A stretch of 64,000 nt of DNA from Anaerobium acetethylicum. Lineage in GTDB: Bacteria; Bacillota; Clostridia; Lachnospirales; Lachnospiraceae. A program made the translations under genes and the position numbers. The DNA is taken from positions 124,001 to 188,000 of the forward strand of contig NZ_FMKA01000002.1 of the NCBI RefSeq assembly GCF_900096945.1, given 5' to 3'. Each line of letters starts with the position of its first letter. Within the stretch, counting starts at the first letter, position 1. The notes beneath the pieces were generated by a model that saw nothing but the letters and a program-made list of their open reading frames with translations, made no database searches and was not told where the DNA came from. Below, one piece after another: positions 58,972-64,000 of the stretch.

Positions 58972-59928
58972 ATGCATGAAGTATCAATCGTGATACCAAA
59001 TTACAACGGAATAAAGTTCATGGCTGACTGTCTGGATGCCCTGATGAAGCAGACCCAGGAAGACGTCGAAGTGATCGTGGTTGATAACTGCTCGAAGGAC
59101 GGCAGCGCCGAACTGGTTGAGAACAGCTATCCCTGGGCAAAGCTTGTGCGTCTCGAAGAGAACTTCGGATTTTCCAGGGCCGTGAATGAAGGTATCAGGC
59201 TTGCAGAAGCCCCCTACGTGATCCTGCTGAACAACGACACGGAAGTCCACATGGATTTCGCAGCAGAGCTTCTGAAGGGAATCAGAAAGTCGGATGACAT
59301 TTTTTCCGCCTCCTCCAAAATGATATCTTTTCATGACAGGGAGCGGATGGATGATGGAGGGGATCTGTATTGTGCCCTGGGATGGGCTTTCGCCAGAGGG
59401 AAGGACAAGAGCATCAGCCAGTATGAGCGGGAATGCGATATCTTTGCAGCCTGCGCGGGGGCGGCCATATACAGGAAATCCATATTCGATGAGATCGGAT
59501 ATTTCGACGAGGATCATTTCGCCTATCTGGAAGACATTGATATCGGGTACAGGGCGAAGATTTTCGGTTATCGCAACGTGTATATTCCCACAGCTGTGGT
59601 CTACCATGTGGGCAGCGGATCAAGCGGATCCAGGCATAATGAATTCAAAATAAGCCTGGCATCGAGGAATAGCATCTATCTCGTCTATAAGAACATGCCT
59701 CTGCTCCAGATCATCCTGAATCTTCCTTTCCTGACTGCCGGTTTTGCCATCAAGACAGCTTTTTTTGTAATAAAAGGCTTTGGGAAAGAGTATGTCGCCG
59801 GTCTTGTAAAGGGATTTTCAATGTCGGAAAAGGGGAAGAAGGTAACGTTCAGGTGGAGCCATTTTCTGAATTACTGCAGGATACAGCTTGAGCTTTGGGG
59901 CAATATGGTCAGGCTTATCAACAGGTAG
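58972..59928 (+). CDS. GT2 family glycosyltransferase (RfbN/WbbL-like)
   Basis: SIVIPNYNGIKFMADCLDALMKQTQEDVEVIVVDNCSKDGSAELV...GFSRAVNEGIRLAEAPYVILLNNDTEV. Confidence 0.94.
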   Translation: MHEVSIVIPNYNGIKFMADCLDALMKQTQEDVEVIVVDNCSKDGSAELVENSYPWAKLVRLEENFGFSRAVNEGIRLAEAPYVILLNNDTEVHMDFAAELLKGIRKSDDIFSASSKMISFHDRERMDDGGDLYCALGWAFARGKDKSISQYERECDIFAACAGAAIYRKSIFDEIGYFDEDHFAYLEDIDIGYRAKIFGYRNVYIPTAVVYHVGSGSSGSRHNEFKISLASRNSIYLVYKNMPLLQIILNLPFLTAGFAIKTAFFVIKGFGKEYVAGLVKGFSMSEKGKKVTFRWSHFLNYCRIQLELWGNMVRLINR

Positions 59929-60107
59929 GGGAGAGTTGTACCTGGCAGAAGACCAGACAATGTGGACAATACATTAAAAAAAGCGCATCCGTGTGGATAA
60001 AGAGCGGTATGGAGCCAGTAGTTATTTTATGAGTTCAGCATGCTTTGGGGAGCATGGGAAACAGGAAAAAATATAATCAGCAGTTAAGCAGTCCGGAGGT
60101 AGCATCT

Positions 60108-62126
60108 ATGAAAAGTTTTAATAAAGTCTTATCTTTAGTATTAGCAATAGCCATATGTTTCAGCATGCTGGCAGTTCCAGCTTATGCATCAGGGACAGCC
60201 ACAGAGGTAAATAGCGGAATAATCGCCAGTGAAATCGCAATCGATTATATCTACGTGGAAAGTCCGGAGCTGACGGATTCAGGAATACAGAATATTCTTG
60301 TCAGTACCGATACGGAGCTGGCTGTACTGGAGAACGTGGGGTTAAGGGTTCAGAAAGACGGAAATGAAGTCGAGGTTTTGGAAGCAGACCAGAAAGCCGA
60401 CAACGTCCTTCTTTTTACAAGGGAATACAAGGAAGCAGAAGCAGGAAATTATAAGCTCCTGGGCATCACATACAGCCAGGATGGACAGAAATATGAAATC
60501 GGGATTACGGAGGAAGTCGGGTACTGCGTGAATGCAACAGCAGTGATGCCGGTTTCCGATTCCATCATAGAAGACACTGTAAGCGGGACCGCCGATGATA
60601 TTACAGGCGAAGCCATAGGCGAAGGCCTCAGCAATGCTGAGGAAATCATCGAAGTGCAGGAAGCTGTCGAGGAACAGGAAAAATCAGTGACAGAGGCCCA
60701 GGAGTCAGGAACTGCAGTAAATGCCGCAAGCGAACCTGTGATGCTGAAAGGGACGGGCAATGTGGTGGTCGTGCTGGATCCGGGCCATGGAGGTAGTGCC
60801 ACTGGTGCAGTGTACGGCGGACTCTATGAGAAAAACCTCAATCTGTCGATCGCGTTTTATATAAAGGAAGAGCTTGAAAAGTATGAAGGCATTGCCGTAT
60901 ATCTCACAAGAACCACGGATGTCGATGTAAGCTTCACAAACAGGGCAAATTTGGCAAAAAATGTTGGCGCCACATCTTTTGTCAGCATTCACATCAATGC
61001 ACTGGGAACCAGTACAGGAACTACAACAGCAGCAGGTGCAGAAGTCTTCGTAACCGGTTATACAGCCTTCAATGCAGGTTCTACCGATCTTGCAAACAGG
61101 ATTCTGGCAGAGCTTTCGAAAGTGGGCCTTTCCAGCAGAGGGGTCAAGATCAACAATGATGAAAATGGAAAATTCTATGACGACGGTACGCCCCAGGATG
61201 ACCTTGCGGTCATCAGATACAATATCCTGAATGGGATTCCAGCTATTCTCATAGAACATGGATTTATCAATAACGCACATGACTACAGCCTCCTTTCCAG
61301 CCCGACAAAGCTGAAGGAGATGGGAGTGGCGGATGCCACTGCAATCGCCCAGTATTACGGACTTTCAAGAAAGGGAGTACTGACGGAAGCCCAGCAGTCC
61401 CAGATCAGAAGCTTTGCTACGAGGCTTTATGAAAATGTGCTGAACAGGGAGCCGGAGACTTCGGGACTGGACTACCATTACAACAGACTAGCGACGGGAA
61501 GTGCAACCGGCGTGGATGTTGCGGAAGGCTTCGTGTTCAGTCCTGAATCCCTGAACAGGAATCTGGATGATTCCCAGTTTATCGAGATGCTCTACACGAC
61601 ATTCATGGACAGGGCATCCGACAGTGCAGGGATGAGCTACTGGCAGAGCGCTCTTGCTTCCGGAATGACGAGGAGAGGCATATTTGCAGGATTTGCTAAT
61701 TCAAATGAATTTACAAATATATGCCAGACCTATGGCATAAACAGAGGTACGGCAGCAGTAACGGAAGCAAGGGACCTGAATGCGGGAGTCACAAAATATG
61801 TATTCCGCTGCTATGAAAAGGCACTGGGCAGGACCGCAGAGGTCGACGGACTGAATTTCTGGTCAGAGCTGATTGTAAACAAAAGAATCACGGCCGAAGA
61901 AGCAGCCTGGGAATTTCTAACATCCGCTGAATTCCAAAACAAAGGTTATGTAGATGTGGATTATGTAAAAGTCTTATACAGTGTATTTCTTGACAGGGAG
62001 TGCGACGAGGCTGGACTGGTTTATTATATGGACAGATTGAATCGTGGAATCAGCAGGGAAGAGATATTTGATGGATTTTCAAATTCCCCTGAATTCCAGG
62101 GCCTCCTGGAGAGTTACGGTCTGTAG
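60108..62126 (+). CDS. Secreted N-acetylmuramoyl-L-alanine amidase (Amidase_3) with C-terminal DUF4214-type repeats
   Basis: Signal peptide MKSFNKVLSLVLAIAICFSMLAVPAYAS; VVVLDPGHGGSATGAVYGGLYEKNLNLSIAFYIKEEL...SIHINA...ILIEHGFINN; C-term LYENVLNREPETSGLDYHYNRL...CYEKALGRTAEVDGLNFWSELI. Confidence 0.92.
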   Translation: MKSFNKVLSLVLAIAICFSMLAVPAYASGTATEVNSGIIASEIAIDYIYVESPELTDSGIQNILVSTDTELAVLENVGLRVQKDGNEVEVLEADQKADNVLLFTREYKEAEAGNYKLLGITYSQDGQKYEIGITEEVGYCVNATAVMPVSDSIIEDTVSGTADDITGEAIGEGLSNAEEIIEVQEAVEEQEKSVTEAQESGTAVNAASEPVMLKGTGNVVVVLDPGHGGSATGAVYGGLYEKNLNLSIAFYIKEELEKYEGIAVYLTRTTDVDVSFTNRANLAKNVGATSFVSIHINALGTSTGTTTAAGAEVFVTGYTAFNAGSTDLANRILAELSKVGLSSRGVKINNDENGKFYDDGTPQDDLAVIRYNILNGIPAILIEHGFINNAHDYSLLSSPTKLKEMGVADATAIAQYYGLSRKGVLTEAQQSQIRSFATRLYENVLNREPETSGLDYHYNRLATGSATGVDVAEGFVFSPESLNRNLDDSQFIEMLYTTFMDRASDSAGMSYWQSALASGMTRRGIFAGFANSNEFTNICQTYGINRGTAAVTEARDLNAGVTKYVFRCYEKALGRTAEVDGLNFWSELIVNKRITAEEAAWEFLTSAEFQNKGYVDVDYVKVLYSVFLDRECDEAGLVYYMDRLNRGISREEIFDGFSNSPEFQGLLESYGL

Positions 62127-62157
62127 GAAAAAGTGACAGGAAGAGCAGGTGTATAAT

Positions 62158-63939
62158 ATGGATAAGATTTTCAGAATCAAGAAGATGGCTGGGCTGCTTG
62201 CAGTGACCATGCTGCTGGCATTCGTTACAGCTTTTTCGGGAATTACGGGGAGCGGTCTGAAGGCAGAGGCTGCCGATATGGAACAGCGTGCAGTCTGGAT
62301 TTCCTATCTGGACTATGCAGGCCTCAAGGACAAGAGCCAGGCTGAATTCACGGCAAACATAAATGCCATGTACGACAAAGCAAAGTCAGAGAACCTGAAT
62401 ACGGTAATCGTTCAGGTAAGGGCTTTCAATGACGCGATCTATCCATCCGCCTATTTTGGATGGTGCTCCTATATCACGTCGAATCCGGCCGGGCCTGGCT
62501 ACGATCCCCTTGCAATCATGATCGAAGCGGCACACAGTAAGGGACTCCGTTTTGAGGCCTGGATCAATCCTTACAGGATTGACTCAGCTACAATCCATAA
62601 TCCGGGATCAGTGGATACTATATACCTGATTGTCAACGGTGTTGAAGAAATCGTACGCAACTACAATGTGGATGGCATCCATTTTGATGATTATTTTTAC
62701 AAAGGTTATCCTGAAGTTTCGGTGGAACAGAAAAAAGCGAATGTCAACGAAATGATCAGGATTGTATACTGGAAAATCAAGACCATAAAGCCGGATGTGG
62801 AGTTTGGAATCAGTCCCCAGGGCAACATCGACAACTGCAGGGCTGCAGGGGCTGATGTGGATACCTGGCTCTCAAACAGCGGGTATATCGATTACATCAT
62901 GCCTCAGATCTACTGGACAGACAATTACGGAGCGGGCGGGGGCACAGCAATGTACAGCAGCCGGCTGGCGCAGTGGAACGCGCTGAATAAAAACAATACA
63001 AAGATGCATGTAGGGCTGGCACTTTACAGGGTGGCAGACAAATCAGCATACGATATCGGCTGGTCCACAAGCTCTGTGAACCTGCTTGATCAGGCAAACA
63101 TTGCTAAAAATGCCGGAGCGTCCGGATATACACTATTTCGATACAGCTACCTGAATGCAGCAGCTGCCCGGACGGAACTGGACAATTTGAAATCAGTTCA
63201 GGAAGACAGGAGCAAGGTCGAGGCATTCGTTACAAGGCTTTACAGAAATATTCTTGACAGGGAGCCGGATGCGGGTGGCCTGAAGTACTGGAGCGATGCT
63301 CTGCTATACGGAAATCAAACAGGAGCATCTGTGGCAGAAGGGTTCCTGTTCTGCAGTGAATTCGAACAGAAGAATATTGGGGATTCTCAATATGTGGACA
63401 TCCTTTACAGCACTTGTCTTGACAGGGCAGCAGATGCAGCAGGAAAGACCGTATGGCTGGAGTCCCTGACAGCCGGGATGTCTCGCAGAGGCGTGTTTGC
63501 AGGATTTATCAGTTCAAATGAATTTAAAGGCATCTGTCAGAATTGCGGAATTTCAGCTGGAAATGTTGCGCTGACAGAAGCAAGAGACCAGAATGCAGGT
63601 GTTACAAGGTATGTGTACAGATGCTACCAGCAGGCGCTGGGAAGAACGCCGGAAACAGAGGGGCTGAATTACTGGACCGGTCTTATCCTTAATAAGACAG
63701 TAACGCCTGAAGCAGCTGCAAAGGGATTCCTTGAATCAGCAGAATTCAGAAGCAAGAATTATTCTGATACGGAATATGTGAAGACCCTCTACAGACTGTT
63801 CCTGAACAGGGAATATGACGAAGGAGGCCTTGCGTACTGGCTGGAGAAACTGGCCGGTGGAAGCAGCAGGGAAGAAGTGATGTTTGGGTTTTCCAAATCG
63901 CCAGAATTTAACGGATTACTACAGAACTATGGATTATAA
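62158..63939 (+). CDS. Secreted GHL10/DUF187-type glycoside hydrolase with C-terminal DUF4214-type repeats
   Basis: EQRAVWISYLDYAGL...AWINPYRI...VDGIHFDDYFYKGYPEVS...GISPQGNIDN...YIDYIMPQIYW; C-term LYRNILDREPDAGGLKYWSDALL...CYQQALGRTPETEGLNYWTGLI. Confidence 0.91.
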   Translation: MDKIFRIKKMAGLLAVTMLLAFVTAFSGITGSGLKAEAADMEQRAVWISYLDYAGLKDKSQAEFTANINAMYDKAKSENLNTVIVQVRAFNDAIYPSAYFGWCSYITSNPAGPGYDPLAIMIEAAHSKGLRFEAWINPYRIDSATIHNPGSVDTIYLIVNGVEEIVRNYNVDGIHFDDYFYKGYPEVSVEQKKANVNEMIRIVYWKIKTIKPDVEFGISPQGNIDNCRAAGADVDTWLSNSGYIDYIMPQIYWTDNYGAGGGTAMYSSRLAQWNALNKNNTKMHVGLALYRVADKSAYDIGWSTSSVNLLDQANIAKNAGASGYTLFRYSYLNAAAARTELDNLKSVQEDRSKVEAFVTRLYRNILDREPDAGGLKYWSDALLYGNQTGASVAEGFLFCSEFEQKNIGDSQYVDILYSTCLDRAADAAGKTVWLESLTAGMSRRGVFAGFISSNEFKGICQNCGISAGNVALTEARDQNAGVTRYVYRCYQQALGRTPETEGLNYWTGLILNKTVTPEAAAKGFLESAEFRSKNYSDTEYVKTLYRLFLNREYDEGGLAYWLEKLAGGSSREEVMFGFSKSPEFNGLLQNYGL

Positions 63940-64000
63940 TCAAAATACTGTATTTGATAGGTGAAAATGGAAAATAACGGTTTTCAATTGACAAAGGAAT

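Noticed and set aside
1-64000. tRNA/rRNA genes, CRISPR arrays, transposases, integrases or prophage genes
   Set aside because: None recognised when reading through; no clustered regular repeats and no transposase or integrase motifs in the translated ORFs.

Overview
The window looks like a low-to-mid GC Firmicutes (Clostridia-type) chromosome segment. It is densely coded and almost entirely on the + strand. From left to right it contains: a minus-strand ThiT-like thiamine transporter fragment under a TPP riboswitch; housekeeping genes (acyl-ACP thioesterase, CvfB-like S1 protein, RidA, CPBP protease, TagA/WecG-like protein, YitT); a PucR/CdaR-type regulator followed by ftsE-ftsX-envC/pcsB-ctpB; uvrB-uvrA with an SOS-box-like site; a lipoprotein, a cyclophilin and a HAD-remnant/GNAT fusion; an isolated parA plus a ParB protein with no DNA-binding domain; an Fe-alcohol dehydrogenase; an mbl-flhO-flhP-flgJ(N) cluster; recD2, comFC and yvyF; cdaA-cdaR-glmM-HPr; and leuA. 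The last ~27 kb (36.8-64 kb) is a surface polysaccharide locus. It has dTDP-rhamnose genes, many GT2 enzymes, a Wzm/Wzt ABC exporter with a Wzt C-terminal domain, a three-domain glycosyltransferase, a methyltransferase followed by a kinase-like/coiled-coil protein, two tandem DUF2142 membrane proteins, a Wzx-like flippase, and two secreted proteins (amidase, GHL10-type glycoside hydrolase) sharing C-terminal DUF4214-type modules. The strongest leads are: (1) a split WbdD-like chain terminator/ruler next to Wzm/Wzt; (2) a dispersed 47-nt intergenic repeat family with at least 3 clear copies; (3) the orphan ParA/ParB-N pair with an inverted repeat upstream; (4) several long, possibly structured 5' leaders. 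Family names come from motif recognition by eye; no searches were run.
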